A program made the translations under genes and the position numbers. From assembly GCA_004794785.1 (NCBI GenBank), contig SJOL01008491.1:39016-103015 (forward strand): a DNA stretch of 64,000 nt, given 5' to 3'. Numbering within the stretch: the stretch's first letter is position 1; each line of letters opens with the position of its first letter. Source of the DNA: Opisthorchis felineus (lineage: Eukaryota > Platyhelminthes > Trematoda > Opisthorchiida > Opisthorchiidae). Positions 37,801-49,150 of the stretch are shown piece after piece. The notes below the pieces were generated by a model. It was not told the DNA's origin, made no database searches, and saw only the letters and a list, made by a program, of their open reading frames with translations.

Positions 37801-38937
37801 CTTCATACGTAAAGGTGTTCTTTATGGTCAGGAGGCAACTAAAAGCATCTGTTGCAAGAGTATTTTCGTACACTAACTGAAATCGGTTTGCCAGAACATT
37901 TTGTCGGATTTAATGACGTACGTAGCACCGATCGATTTCGTCTGTTGTCTTTGGAGGATACGCAGGAAACAATAACTTAAATAAAACTATCTACGATACC
38001 CATATATTTTAACTATCCACATAACCGTGATGGTCAAACCATCCAAGTTAACTTCCGACGTGTTTTGAATTCGCTTGCGCACTCGCCAACGCACGCTTGT
38101 CCAGTAATTTAGATGTGCTTCGTCGAAACTCGCCTACCCCATTGGTGGATTGGAACTGGTTGTATCTTTCCTCTAACGTGACTGTCATTATGGTTTGGTG
38201 AAACTCTATCTCTCCTCACTTTTGCCTGTGGGATTTTTTTATCTGGTCGTTTATGTTGGAGTTGTTGGGTGAGACAAGCCAAATGGGGAAATGTAAACAT
38301 GCAAAACCTCCCTACATCACGCTGTTTTTCGTCAGTGTCTACGTGTCCCAAAATTGGGGTTTGAAATTCTCCTGCTGGTGACATGACTGAGATTCGGAAA
38401 TTCTCAGGCTGGTCTTGGGTCGCAACCTTCAAAATGATTTACCACGAAACGTTTCAAAAAATAAATTTTCGCAAAGTACACGACAAGTTGCGATCCTGCA
38501 TCCACATTCTTTTCATGTGAAATACCAATATAATGTTGAGTTTTTGGGAAAACATTCCAATAGAATCTCAACTTTTTGGGAGGTAAATATGACTACAGAT
38601 GTATGTTTTTATGCAATGTGGAGACAACAGATGCACAATTCAAATCAAGTCATTTAAGGTTGTTTGTCGTGTAGGGTACATTTTTGCCACGCGACTTAAA
38701 ACAGGTACCCAGTAATGATGATGACGTAAGCTAAACCATAAACAGAACACAAAAATGTGAGAAAGATGCCAAGTTGTTATGCAGGTTGTTGAGAGTGACT
38801 GAAAACCAAGCCAAGTGAGGGCTGACATAATGCGGAGTGTTGGTGGTAACATGTGTCCTTAATTCATATATCCAGAGGACGTGGCTTTGGTGTGTGTGGC
38901 TGATGAAAACGAAAAACGTTGGATATGATTTATTGAG

Positions 38938-39122
38938 TCGCTAAACCGTAGCGATCTTTCGGTGCGTAGATGCCATGCGAACCGTGGGAAGCATGAGGGC
39001 TGAGGGAATGTTTGGGTAGCCCATCCCAGACAGGGACAGTGGAGATGTCGGATTTGGGTTCGAATCACGAATCTTCCGGTTAGTAAGTTTGAGGCTCAAA
39101 CACTGAGCTATCTCAGGCTCAT
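38938..39122 (-). repeat. tRNA-derived SINE-like repeat with A and B boxes
   Basis: On the minus strand it starts GAGCCTGAGATAGCTCAGTG (A box), with GTGATTCGAACCC (B box) about 30 bases on, then ACTGTCCCTGTCTGGGATGG and the body. The head is well preserved. Confidence 0.8.
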
Positions 39123-39948
39123 TTCACTGAGTTAAAGTGGGACAATTATAAAAAGACATGCTTTTCGCAAAGGCAACCCAGACGTAACATAAGGTAGCGC
39201 TGTATTCAAAGACGTGTTTTAGCAAACAAAAAATGAGGATGGGACAAAGGGAACCAAAGGAGAAAAAACCTCTTCGGTTATTGAGAGCTCTAACGGAAAT
39301 TTATCTAGTTAAAACAATTTGTCAATTGAGATCTCGTACTGTAAGTGATGTCAATATTCGTGGGAAAACACCTTGTAAATGTTCCGCCCTTAGTTGGAAT
39401 ATTCCTTAGTGCGTCCCTTAGGCATCCCCAGGGTATTTCAGTCCGCAGACTTCGTAGCCAGTAGTTGATAGATAAACTGTTCGGCCACGAGCATATGATC
39501 AGCAAAGTGACTGACTCATATCCAACCAGTATACAGTTCCAGACATCCTTCAGCCATCATCATCTGATGGTCATCTGCTGGCTGGCTCCATGAAGCACTC
39601 TTTTTTGAAACAGAAACCTATTTCTCTAAATTTTCTTTATACATTTAGAAGGGTCGTTGGATTCCCCCACTTGAGGTAGTTCAAATACTTGCAACAATGT
39701 GTTTGCACGTCAGTGATAGCATTGTTGGCCGGGAGCATTCACTTCAAAGATAAATTCCGGTTTACTATGACGTTCATCTGTGTGGTTACATTCGAAAACC
39801 GTGAAGTTAGCCAACTTATCTTGGTACATTTAAGCAGTTACCACTCTGAGGTGTTTTTTAATACGTAAAAATTTGTCATATCTGCTAGGCGCGGAAAGAT
39901 TTTCTTTTACGACGAATATCAGAAGCTCGACAAATAGTTTCATTCGCA

Positions 39949-40095
39949 CACGAATTTGTTTTGACGGGAGACTCAGCTGAATCCGGATGATCCTTGAATA
40001 TTTCAAGTGCGGCGGCCTTGTGAAGAACAATCAGTTGAAGCGGACAAAATATTCAGCTGGAATCCAGTTGAGTCTTTTGTCAAGACCAAATTCGT
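39949..40095. repeat. Imperfect inverted repeat at the head of repeat copy B
   Basis: CACGAATTTGTTTTGACGGG with the following GACTCAGCTGAATCC block is mirrored after about 65 bases by the CAGCTGGAATCCAGTTGAGTC block with TTTTGTCAAGACC and AAATTCGTG. This is the same head-to-head arrangement as at 34.7 kb, but older. Confidence 0.75.
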
Positions 40096-40250
40096 GTGAA
40101 AATGAGGATATTTGTCGAAATCCGTCCATTTAGGTTTAAGTAGAACATAAAGTCGATGGAAACTCGGGGACAGCGCCTACCTGATGGAACCGAAGAAGGG
40201 CGAAGGAGCATTTCATCAACCTTACGAGTAATGTGCGACGTCTAGACAAC
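40046..40250 (+). repeat. Hammerhead-ribozyme repeat, copy B (degenerate ribozyme)
   Basis: Plus-strand copy. The ribozyme at about 40170-40212 has CTGATGG for CTGATGA and CGAAGG for CGAAAC, and the stem III and cleavage region is lost. The tail CATCAACCTTACGAGTA is retained. Confidence 0.75.
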
Positions 40251-40782
40251 AATATTAGAAGCTCATTAGCTAGCCCAAACGCATTGTTAGAACCCTTACT
40301 TTTCTAATAATTCTCGCCTCCCATAGTCAGCGATATTGGTTTTCTAGTCATCTATATACTTGGTTTAGCTTCTTCATAAGAGAATTCTAAAACCAGAATA
40401 ACTGACAACTTTTGCAGCATCAGTGTGACAGTCTCACATAACGTATGAATTAATTTCATTACAAGGAAACTACTGGTTCAGAAATCAACGACTACTGAAT
40501 GAAACTTGACACTCATTTGTTGCATCTTCGAAACCACATCTTTCACCTTCGCAGAGGCCGTCCGAAATATGTGAGTGATTGAAGTTGGAACCGTAAGCAA
40601 GCTGTGTTTCAAAGCATAAGTGACACGGGAAACACAAGATTACCTGGGCTATATCAAGTGAAGGAGCTATCGCGTTCTGATAAGCGGCAGGACTCATTAG
40701 GTTACACAAAGCAGACTGTCTCAAAACGCACACTCGCATGAATTTCAGTTACAAGAGTAAAGACAAATAACTATAGTGCTTG

Positions 40783-41025
40783 AAAATATCATAAGCGAGA
40801 GATTCAGCTGGGTTCCATGTGAGTCTCCCGCAAAACCAAAGTTGTTTGCAAATGAGTGTATTTCGCTACTTTCCTGCAATTTGAGTTCAACTAGAACATG
40901 AGGCTGACGGAACATCAGGGACTGTGCCTACCTGATGAGCCCCAGGAAGGGCGAAACCGGTCGTGAGCTGTCGAAGAGTTTTCAGCAACCTTATGAGTAG
41001 TGTGTTACGTCTATATAGTGTTTTG
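40783..41025 (+). repeat. Hammerhead-ribozyme repeat, copy C (intact catalytic core)
   Basis: Plus-strand copy from ATCATAAGCGAGAGATTCAG through CAGCTGGGTTCCATGTGAG and GAGTGTATTTCGCTA to the ribozyme and the tail CAGCAACCTTATGAGTAG. It is antisense to TPPP. The repeat has no open reading frame and looks non-autonomous. Confidence 0.88.
40924..40970 (+). ncRNA. Hammerhead ribozyme, minimal stem III type
   Basis: A self-cleaving RNA motif. C3-A9 is CTGATGA at 40932-40938. Stem II pairs 40939-40942 with 40949-40952 (GCCC with GGGC) around a CAGGAA loop. G12-A15.1 is GAAA at 40953-40956. Stem III is ACCGGT at 40956-40961, a three-pair stem with zero loop. H17 is C at 40962, with cleavage predicted after it. 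Stem I pairs the CCTAC before the core with GTGAG after the cut (C-G, A-U, U-G, one mismatch, C-G, then G-C). All core bases known to be required are present. The zero-loop stem III is as in schistosome Sm-alpha and Penelope-like-element hammerheads, which act best as dimers. Activity itself is not shown by sequence. Confidence 0.88.
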
Positions 41026-41403
41026 TAGATTTACTGTTACTTCATTCCTTGTCTCCCCTTTGAGTTTTGTCGGGAGTCGAACTGCTAAAAGATGAGGGTC
41101 GGTTGAACCTGAGAACAACTCGACTTACCATTGCGTACCAACCAGCATGAGCAGTCAGTCATTTAACTGAGCTTACGTGAGGCGGCAGTCTTATCTGTCA
41201 GTCAAGATGAAAGTCTTTTGAAGGCACTATCGCAGGAACTATTATTTCGTTAGCCGTAGTATTGCCATTAGCACTTTGATGATGGAAATACTTGCTCACG
41301 GTACTTTCTAACACGTCGAATCGAAAGTATGGTACGGCACTCTCCTCACAGAGCACATTATTTGAGTGAAAAACGCTCATCCAGGAAAAATATCAATGTC
41401 GCA

Positions 41404-41765
41404 AAAAACGAATTTTTTTGCAAATGAGTGTATTTCGCTAATTTCGTGCAATTTGGTTTCAAGTAGAGCATGAAGTTGACGGAAACTCGAGGACTGCGCC
41501 TACCTGATGATCCCCAGGAAGGAGCGAAACCGGTCGTGGACTGTCGAAAAATTTTCAGCAACCTTATGAGTAGTGCGTTACTTATATACATGTATCGCGA
41601 TATTTCGAATATCGTAGCAACTGAAACATGAGACGGCCTGATGCAGCACAGTCAGTTGCCTGGAAACATCACAAACGAGAGATCCAGCTGGGTTCCAGGT
41701 GAGCCTCTTGCAAAAAAAAAACAAATTTGTTTACAAATGGGTGTATTTCGCTAATGTCATAGAAT
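41404..41765 (+). repeat. Hammerhead-ribozyme repeat, copy D joined in tandem to a partial next unit
   Basis: Copy D runs to about 41690, where the head of a second unit (CAGCTGGGTTCCAGGTGAG) follows directly. The shared GTGTATTTCGCTAAT lies at 41428 and again at 41741, a period of 313 bases. The second unit ends before its ribozyme. The junction carries the linker GATATTTCGAATATCGTAGC, also seen in copy E. Confidence 0.87.
41497..41542 (+). ncRNA. Hammerhead ribozyme, copy D (core kept, stem II weakened)
   Basis: CTGATGA is at 41504-41510, GAAA at 41526-41529, zero-loop stem III ACCGGT at 41529-41534 and cleavage C at 41535. Stem II begins with U opposite C and has a bulged A, so it is less stable than in copy C. 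Stem I keeps C-G, A-U, U-G and C-G pairs next to the core. Possibly weakly active. Confidence 0.78.
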
Positions 41766-41867
41766 GTTTTTACTCGGCATATCTTGGCTGGCCAGAGTAA
41801 CTCACCGTGTTTCTCAAATACTGATTTTTACTTTAGACATGTAAAGTGTCATTTTTCTCGCCTGTCA

Positions 41868-41970
41868 GTTAGTTGGTAATTGATCAGGTAGATGTTGATC
41901 TGTTCGCCGAGCTTGGCAATTGACTTGCGAACGTTTCGTCCCCATTCGAGCAGACATCTTCAGTGTGTTG
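41868..41970 (+). repeat. Dispersed repeat R2, best copy
   Basis: Reads TTGGTAATTGATCAGG, then GATGTTGATCTGTTCGCC, GAGCTTGGCAATTGACTTGC and GAACGTTTCGTCCC, ending near ATCTTCAGTGTG. Other pieces are at 1.9, 11.8, 13.9, 31.1 and 60.1 kb. Family unknown. Confidence 0.65.
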
Positions 41971-43400
41971 TTGGTGCACTATTCTAATTTCCTTGTTCAT
42001 TTAGGATAAATCTTCTTATTAAATCGGTGTATCGTTTTTAGTTACTAAGAGTTAGAAGGCAGGAAATTTACTCATTCAGGTAAGCCAAGATGATAGCGTC
42101 CTAAAGACTAATACGCATGTGCACCAGGTCATGCAATAGCATTGCAAATCGGACATGCCTCTCGGGATGTTCTCAGCCCGCATTAGAAGAAACACTGAGT
42201 CAAAACAAAGATTACTCTTCGGCTTAGTCAATTTCAGAGTAATCACAACAGAACTTTATTAGGTATGAAAGGAAAATATCAGTTATCCACCAGAAGATGC
42301 TAACAGTTCCGCCTTAGTCAGAAACGGTGACTAAAGGACCCGGAATACTACCGACAAGTAAAAAGGGTATGCGACGCACTTTGCGCAGATAATCCTTGCG
42401 TCCCACATATTGGAGATACTCTGATGGGGGTATCCTGCTCAAGCGAGGAGTAGTTTGAGTTTTCCGACCAGAGCATTCTAAATACGCTCAGCTACAAACG
42501 TCAGTCACAATTATGTACACCTCCCATAGTCTGCTGTAGGTCACAGACTGCCCGCAGAAACTTTGGCTTTAAAATCACAGTCAACTTCACCTAGCTGGCC
42601 ATAGATTTACTGTAAGGGCAGAAGGAGCAGACGATAGTCAACGATTCGGTAGTTACACCCTGTTTGCTTCTAAAATTAGAAGACGCTTCAGCTCAATGGG
42701 GTGAGACTGAAAACTTTAGATTAAAAAGCTTATTGACCTAGAGGGAACGAAATAAAAAACGACAGTATATGAAAACACTAGATGAAATGTATTAACACCT
42801 GCACAGATTTATGCAGGTGCTTTAGGGCGGCCCTGTGCAGCAACAACCGATTGTGTAATAGAACCGGACGTGTGTGTGCGCTGTGTATACTTAGAACTGC
42901 TCCCTCCTATCTTCAGACTACATCGTCGATAAGGATAGTTAGCATTTATTTAAGTCAGTGTTTTGCTAAACATCTGAAATAAGATTTTGTCCCTCGAGGA
43001 AAACTGATGATAAGTGAAGACTTGCAATTTTCAATTGGACGAAGCAGCAATACCTAGGTGACTATTTCGGCTGAGCACTATTGGTTTTCGTCTTTATGTT
43101 GTGATGATTCGTATGTTGCAAAATCTTCAAGAGACTAGTGTTGACCTATGGTGAAAGCGGGCAGTTTCTGTGGGAAGATCCTGTCGTCAAGCTTCAACAA
43201 TAACGTTGCTAGCCAGCTGAACCATACAAAAATTTTGGGTCAATTGTTGTTACGCTTATCATTTGGAAGCGTATGAAGCTTCTATTTGTGCGCATGGACA
43301 CGGATTCGAACTTCAAGGGACGCTATTGCTAACGGCACCAGCCTTGCTAAGTTTTACGCATGATATTTCGTCAACAAGCAGGGTATATTACATAGATGCA

Positions 43401-43765
43401 ATACACTAGTCATAAGGTTGCTGAAAACTATTCGACAGCCCACCACCGGTTTCGCCTTTCTTGGGGCTCATCAGGTAGGCCCAGTCCCCGAGTTTCCGTC
43501 AGCCTTATGTTCTACTTGAACCCAAACGAAATTAGCGAAATACACTCATTTCCAAACGTATTTGGTTTTGCGAAAGACTCACCTGGAACCCAGCTGAATC
43601 TCTCGCTTATGATGTTTTTAAGCAACTGAATGTGTTGCACCTGGCCGCTTCATGTTTCATTTGGCACGATATTCGGGATATCGCGATACACGTATAGACG
43701 CAACAAACTACTCTTGAGGTTGCTGAAAACTTTTCGGCAGCCCATGCTTACGACCTTCTTTAGGT
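43401..43765 (-). repeat. Hammerhead-ribozyme repeat, copies E and F in tandem
   Basis: GGTTGCTGAAAAC, the complement of the tail, occurs at 43416 and again at 43718, giving a unit of 302 bases. Copy E is complete from tail to head. The second unit (F) breaks off inside its ribozyme near 43760. The linker between units carries a near-palindromic CGATATTCGGGATATCG. Confidence 0.87.
43436..43483 (-). ncRNA. Hammerhead ribozyme, copy E (cleavage base mutated)
   Basis: On the minus strand CTGATGA (43474-43468), a three-pair stem II, GAAA (43453-43450) and ACCGGT (43450-43445) are intact and stem I is well paired (CCTAC with GTGGG). Position 17, at 43444, is G instead of C, A or U. G17 is not cleaved in known hammerheads, so this copy is expected to be inactive. 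Confidence 0.82.
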
Positions 43766-45054
43766 CAACCTTCTGATATGTAACAGCCAATTTACTTTCC
43801 TACCTTGTATCTGAATCTTATTTTAAATGGCTTAAATTCGTCTTAGGACTGAAGCCTGAGAACAGCTAAATTAATTGACCAGCATTAAGCTATAAAGTAT
43901 GAAATCTCCGCCAAGATTCATCCAGTAAATAAAAAAGTATGTCCTGAAAAGTGAGTGCGTTCTTTCTTGCAAACTTAATAGGCCATGAAATCAAGCTTCC
44001 CTGACGCTTGATCAAGGTGGGAAAAAACTCATGAAGAAATCAAACAGGTCTTTCACACCTGTCGATCCAGAGCGCGTCGTAGTAATCACATTAAAGTACA
44101 GTTTTCCATCCCCTAGGTTTATCGACCACAGATAAGCCTGTTTTCGTTAATCCGTGCTTTGATACCGTACAAAACTGTCAACCTGAACCGTCTTGTAGAC
44201 CACAAACACTTCTATATGTTTGCAGTTGGGATTTTGCCCTGCAACTGAAGCCAGTCTGTGCTGAAAAACCGAGAAGCACTGTTCAGCTGTTTCTTCCTTA
44301 CTGGAATCATCCGAAAATCCAGAGTTTTTTTATTTGCTGTCTGTAGCACAGTCTAATACCATATCCGTTTGCGATTCGTACACGTTTCACCAAGTTTCTC
44401 GACTAAACACTCGGCTTACTTCGTCTACGTGAAATAGCTTGTTTACCTAAGCGTGACGAAAACGGTGTTTATCAGTTGGCAGTCACTGGTTGCTAAAGCT
44501 CTATAGTTAAGTTTTACAGTTCATCGAATCTGTTGTACGGTTTGGATCACCTGAATCCTATCCTATCCTCGGTAACTATGGGGAGCCATTCCGTAAAAGC
44601 TTTGATAAGTCTGACGGCTACATCCATAGGTTAAGTTGAACATAAACATTTAACAGAAAACTAGCAACCTGTATTGGGTAGTTACCTCAAATGTAATATT
44701 CCACTAACATGTCCAAATTATTTCTCCCATTGTCGTAAATGTTTGTTCTTGAATGAATCGAAATGAAAAGTCGGCTTGTAGAATTGATAATTTCAACAAT
44801 ATCCATGTTCGGAACACCCAATAAATAAATACGCTCCAAGTTCCCAAATTGTGTATGCTGGCTGAATTCTTTTGAAGAGCTACACAGAAAAGCCTCTGAA
44901 GGTGTGAAGACACGAAGGTATCATGACGGTGTCTAGCTATAAAATACTGTTTTGAAGGTACTGATTCGAAGACCTAGGCAGATTTACCTTATTCTTCACC
45001 AACTACAACCATTTGCGCACTAATTAAGTTTGAAAGCGAGACTCATCCTAATCC

Positions 45055-45095
45055 ATTTGACCATCATAAACAAGAGATTTAGCTGGATTAGACCG
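45055..45095 (+). repeat. Head fragment of hammerhead repeat
   Basis: CATCATAAACAAGAGATTTA followed by GCTGGATTAG matches the head of the family (CATCATAAGCGAGAGATTCAG then CTGGG). No ribozyme follows. Confidence 0.5.
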
Positions 45096-47004
45096 AGTAC
45101 CTTGTTCGGGGGCGCCGATCCATGGGCTGCCCCTACCTTCACCGAGCTTGGCACTTGGCTTATGGACCAACCGAGGAGGCATCATTTGGGGATAGTTGAG
45201 TGTACTAAGGGTGCAAGCCTCTCGGCTAGTTTGGTGAGCAGTTTCTGTACTTCATAAATTTTTCTAGCGAAGCTGCTTTACAAATTCTATTGATCTTAAC
45301 CTAATCTAACTCGGAAAGCGCTGCATCTGGAGAATGTGGCCGCTCTAGTTCGAGATGGGACCATATATGCAAACGACGTTTTTGGGTAAAGCCAGAATAA
45401 AAATCAACACAGCAGCCCCTGTAAGTTGTGCAACTTGGAAGTGCAGACAGTGGTGAATAAAAATGGCCAGAAACTTCGGGTCACTTTGTCTGAGAAACTT
45501 AAAGAAAGACCTAATACGGCAGACTTTTCTCCACTCTAGTCATACGAACACAGAAACACAGTAGAACACCTTAAAAGCTATTCTTTAATTTAGAACTAGC
45601 TTAAAACTCATTTGATCAAACCAGTCAGAAATCGGGCTACCAGCTGGTCTTTTTGGAGTGAGAAAGCTGTATAACAAAGACGGAAACAGTTTTTTGAGAT
45701 GTATAAAGAATGAGATTTCATGACTCTTCGCGGCTGTGTGGAAGGAAATTGGAAAAATCAGTGTTCATCACTGAGTATGGTCATATTCAGCAAACAGCGT
45801 TAAACAATACCTGAGATTTTTCAACTTCAATAATTCATCCATAAAATATTTCTGTGGGGTAGAGCATTCTTACTTTGGTGGTATTCTCGTTCTCATATAC
45901 AGGTATTCTCAAGCAGATTCTGAAAATTGATAAACAGCCTATATCCGGTTTATCCTGCTTACACCCTTTGTGCTACGTTCTCTGCTAAACAGCGTCAACG
46001 TGTATCAATTAGTTCCAGAAATTACGTGGTGCAGGATATTTAGAAATAAGTTTAAGACCAAAAAACTTCAAAGTTGTACAGTGAAGCCTAAAATTCCGTG
46101 GACTGGAGGTGAGACTCGGAAAGAAAGAAACAGGAAAGGAGTTTAATGCAGTCTTGAGTATTGCTTATATTCTAAGCCAAGACCATTTGACGGATTATAT
46201 TCTTGATGGAATTTCGAGGCAGTTTGTCTGCTATCATTCTGTTGGGACATACCACCATGTTGTCAAATTCCACGGATGCAGTCAAGCATTTTGTTTTAGC
46301 AGCCGCTGTAATCATACCATCGATACTGTTCTAAAACTGGTCCCGATCTGTTGCTTGAAATTTCACCAACTTATGGAAACTATTGTTGAACGCCCTGTAT
46401 ATAGAACGCCAATTTAACAAGGCCTTCCAAATATTCTAGCAATAGTTGTGCGAGGCATGACTTTTTGCCTGTTTGCTTTTTGCTTACAAATTACTTGGCA
46501 CACGACAGCAGGAGAAGACCTAAGGCAAACCTAGGTCCCCATAGCAAGACATAGCAATGTGACACATGCTTGCTTAAAGATAAGTGGAACAGTTTGGCAG
46601 CTACTCAGCGCACATTATGTAGACGCATTCGTTCGCCATCGACAGACTCATGAGTAAGCACGATTTACAGACTGGTATTTATTTTGTTTGTGAGTAATGC
46701 AGACGCATTTAAGACGTACACTTATTTCGGCTTTGTTCGTCATGTTAGTTACTGGGACAGTTTCAGTCTTATTTTTGCAAACCGGGACAAAGTTATATAT
46801 CGATCAGCAATGAAAATGTGATTAACTTTAGCCCAAAAGTGTAACCCAGGTAGACATCTGGGCGAGCCGCTAATCGATCAAAAATGCATTTTCTGAAGTG
46901 CTGGCTGTTAGACTTTCTACGAGCATCGCCTGCTTTTATGGTAAGACCGTCTGATTTTTCAACGGTAAACAGTGCGTTGATAGTCAGTATCTATTCACTA
47001 CGTG

Positions 47005-47357
47005 GACAGTATAAAATACTACATTATAGTATAGCATATCATAGTACATTATTGCATTTTATTCTACATAACATTTTTGCATGGTTAAGCAAAGTTAGTG
47101 TAGTGTGAACCAGAGTAGATAAAGTAGAATGGGGCACAGTAGAGTAGAGCAGAGTAGAGTAGAACATAGTGCAGTATGCAGAACAGAGTGAAGCAAGGTA
47201 TTACATACTGTTTAGAGCAGTGGTATAGTAACATATAGTGTAGTGTGGTATAGTATTATTTAGTGCAGTTTAAAAGACAATATATATGCTTAGTACGGAA
47301 CTTAGTAGTTTAGTATTGTATGGTAAAATGGAGTGTAGTAAAGCATAGCAGAGCATA
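47005..47357. repeat. Degenerate pentanucleotide (TAGAG/TAGTA-like) array
   Basis: About 350 bases with 5-base periodicity, clearest at 47135-47175 (TAGAG TAGAG CAGAG), drifting to TAGTA-like and CATAG-like units at both ends. Purines dominate one strand in the centre. A decayed microsatellite within TPPP intron 1. Confidence 0.8.
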
Positions 47358-48573
47358 ATGTATGAACTCATCATGTTCGCAATGCCAGCACGAACTCATC
47401 ACAAAACATTCAGTCTGCTCCCCCGTACATCTTCATTATGGAATATTAACATGCTGAGCCATAGTTCCTCTTTCTGTTTTGTTTCATTTATCTTCCCTGT
47501 TGTGACTGACTGCTGTTCCCGTTCCAGTACCTTATTGTCGGAAAGAGATTCGCCAACAAGGAACACAACAGACTTATGACGAGCGAGCGAGTGCCAAAGT
47601 TACAAGGGACCTCGCAGTATTTAAACCGCACTTTTGACCTTGATGCAGGCTGGCCGATCAGCCTTGGATGAGCACCCATCGTCGTCGGCCATGCTTCTAT
47701 GATTTACCAGAACACTTATCATTGTCGAGCGTTGCTGAATTGATCGGCTGACTGAGCATTTAATCGGAAGCTGGCTTCTCTGGCTCGTATGCTTGGCGGT
47801 TTTTCCACTGCGAATTTGGGGGAGGGTTAAGTGTCTCAGTAGGTTTCGGGCATTCTGAGCGCATTTTCAGGAAACTGACCTTCCTTCTTTCTCCACTCTG
47901 ATTGGTTCACAGGAATAGGCCCTTCGTAGGATCGTCAAAGGCATCCAAATTACGCGGGTTGTGCGTACTTGTCAATAATCTACCGTCACACAAACTCTTA
48001 TATCTATCAGGAATATTGAAGGCTATAACGACCTCAGTAGAGGCTTAATACGCCTTAATCGCATATACCGATGACGTCAAATAATTGCAAAACTTCTTAT
48101 TTGTCCCTCCAAACTCCGAGACTTCGTGTAAGTTGTGTGTAAGGTGTGCTTAACCACCAACATTCGTCATTAGGTGTTCGTCGTGACTGTTTCTGAGTTA
48201 AGTACTGTCTCATACAGTTTAGGCTCATGTGTTCTAAGAGATTTTACAGGCTCATCGCTAACCAGGAAGTCCTCCAACAGCCATTTTAATTTGGCATAGT
48301 CTCTGTGGCGAACAAATATCGAATGGACAGACAAACTAAAGCTATTTGCATCGTTTGGTCGTCGACGATCCCATCCATTGACAAAGCTGGTAAATCTCAG
48401 TAAAACCCTTCAAGGCACCTTTGGTTTCAACCTCCTATTTATACCGGTTAGCTCTCCCTGTCAGTTTACACACTTTAGCCAACGAAAAATTGTGAACGGC
48501 ACGCAACACTGCTTCCATTCTGTTTGTGGGAAGATCTATAGATTTTGATGGTTCTGACCAAATTTTAACTTAC

Positions 48574-48876
48574 TTTGCCTGGAGCAGCCGTCATCTTGAA
48601 AATGAAACGTCACCAAGCGAGCAATCCACCGACTGTTTTTCTCCCAAAAACTTTGGAGACGATTAAATCCCCTTCCATTCACTTGAGCTAATGGCCCAAT
48701 TGGATCAAAATTAATTCCACGGGGACCAATAATCCTAGGGTCGAAATGTTTTCCTGTGAGGCTGCAAAGGCTACTACTGAAAATTTCTAATGGAAGTGGA
48801 TGTATTAATCCTTCATTTCCGATCCGTAAATCGACCCGCAAAATCCATAAGTTTGTGTATTGCTCAGCGTTTAACG
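48574..48876 (-). other. Possible unrecognised exon or coding relic
   Basis: A 101-codon open stretch bounded by an attctag acceptor (weak tract) and a textbook donor CAGGCAAA|gtaagt. It has protein-like composition, with segments such as KHFDPRIIGPRGINFDPIG and NRLQSFWEKNSRWIARL. No family is recognised. It lies in TPPP intron 1 on the same strand. It enters in phase 1 and leaves in phase 1, but the TPPP exons already join perfectly without it, so it is not needed for TPPP. It could be an optional exon, a nested gene or old transposon sequence. Confidence 0.3.
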
Positions 48877-48982
48877 CTAGAATGATCACGCCTCAATCGT
48901 TTCCTGAAACTGAATTTTGAATCGAAATATCTTAAAACATGGTTGCACGCCATCATAGTCAATCTCATGATTTAAACGTACC

Positions 48983-49150
48983 ACCTTACTCATAAGGTTG
49001 CTGAAAAACCTCTGACAATCCATAACTGGTCTCCCCCTTTTTGGGGATCATCGGTTGGGCGAACCATCACAAACGGGAGATTCAGCTGAATTCAGTTGAG
49101 TCACCATTCAAAACCGAACTTCTGTGCAAATGACAGCATTTGTCCCAATC
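48983..49150. repeat. Hammerhead repeat copy G, rearranged (tail inverted against head)
   Basis: 48983-49055 is the minus-strand tail and ribozyme portion, with CCGATGA for CTGATGA and a lost GAAA. It is followed directly by a plus-strand head (CATCACAAACGGGAGATTCA then GCTGAATTCAGTTGAGTC). This is the third locus where the repeat changes orientation at its head. Confidence 0.65.
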
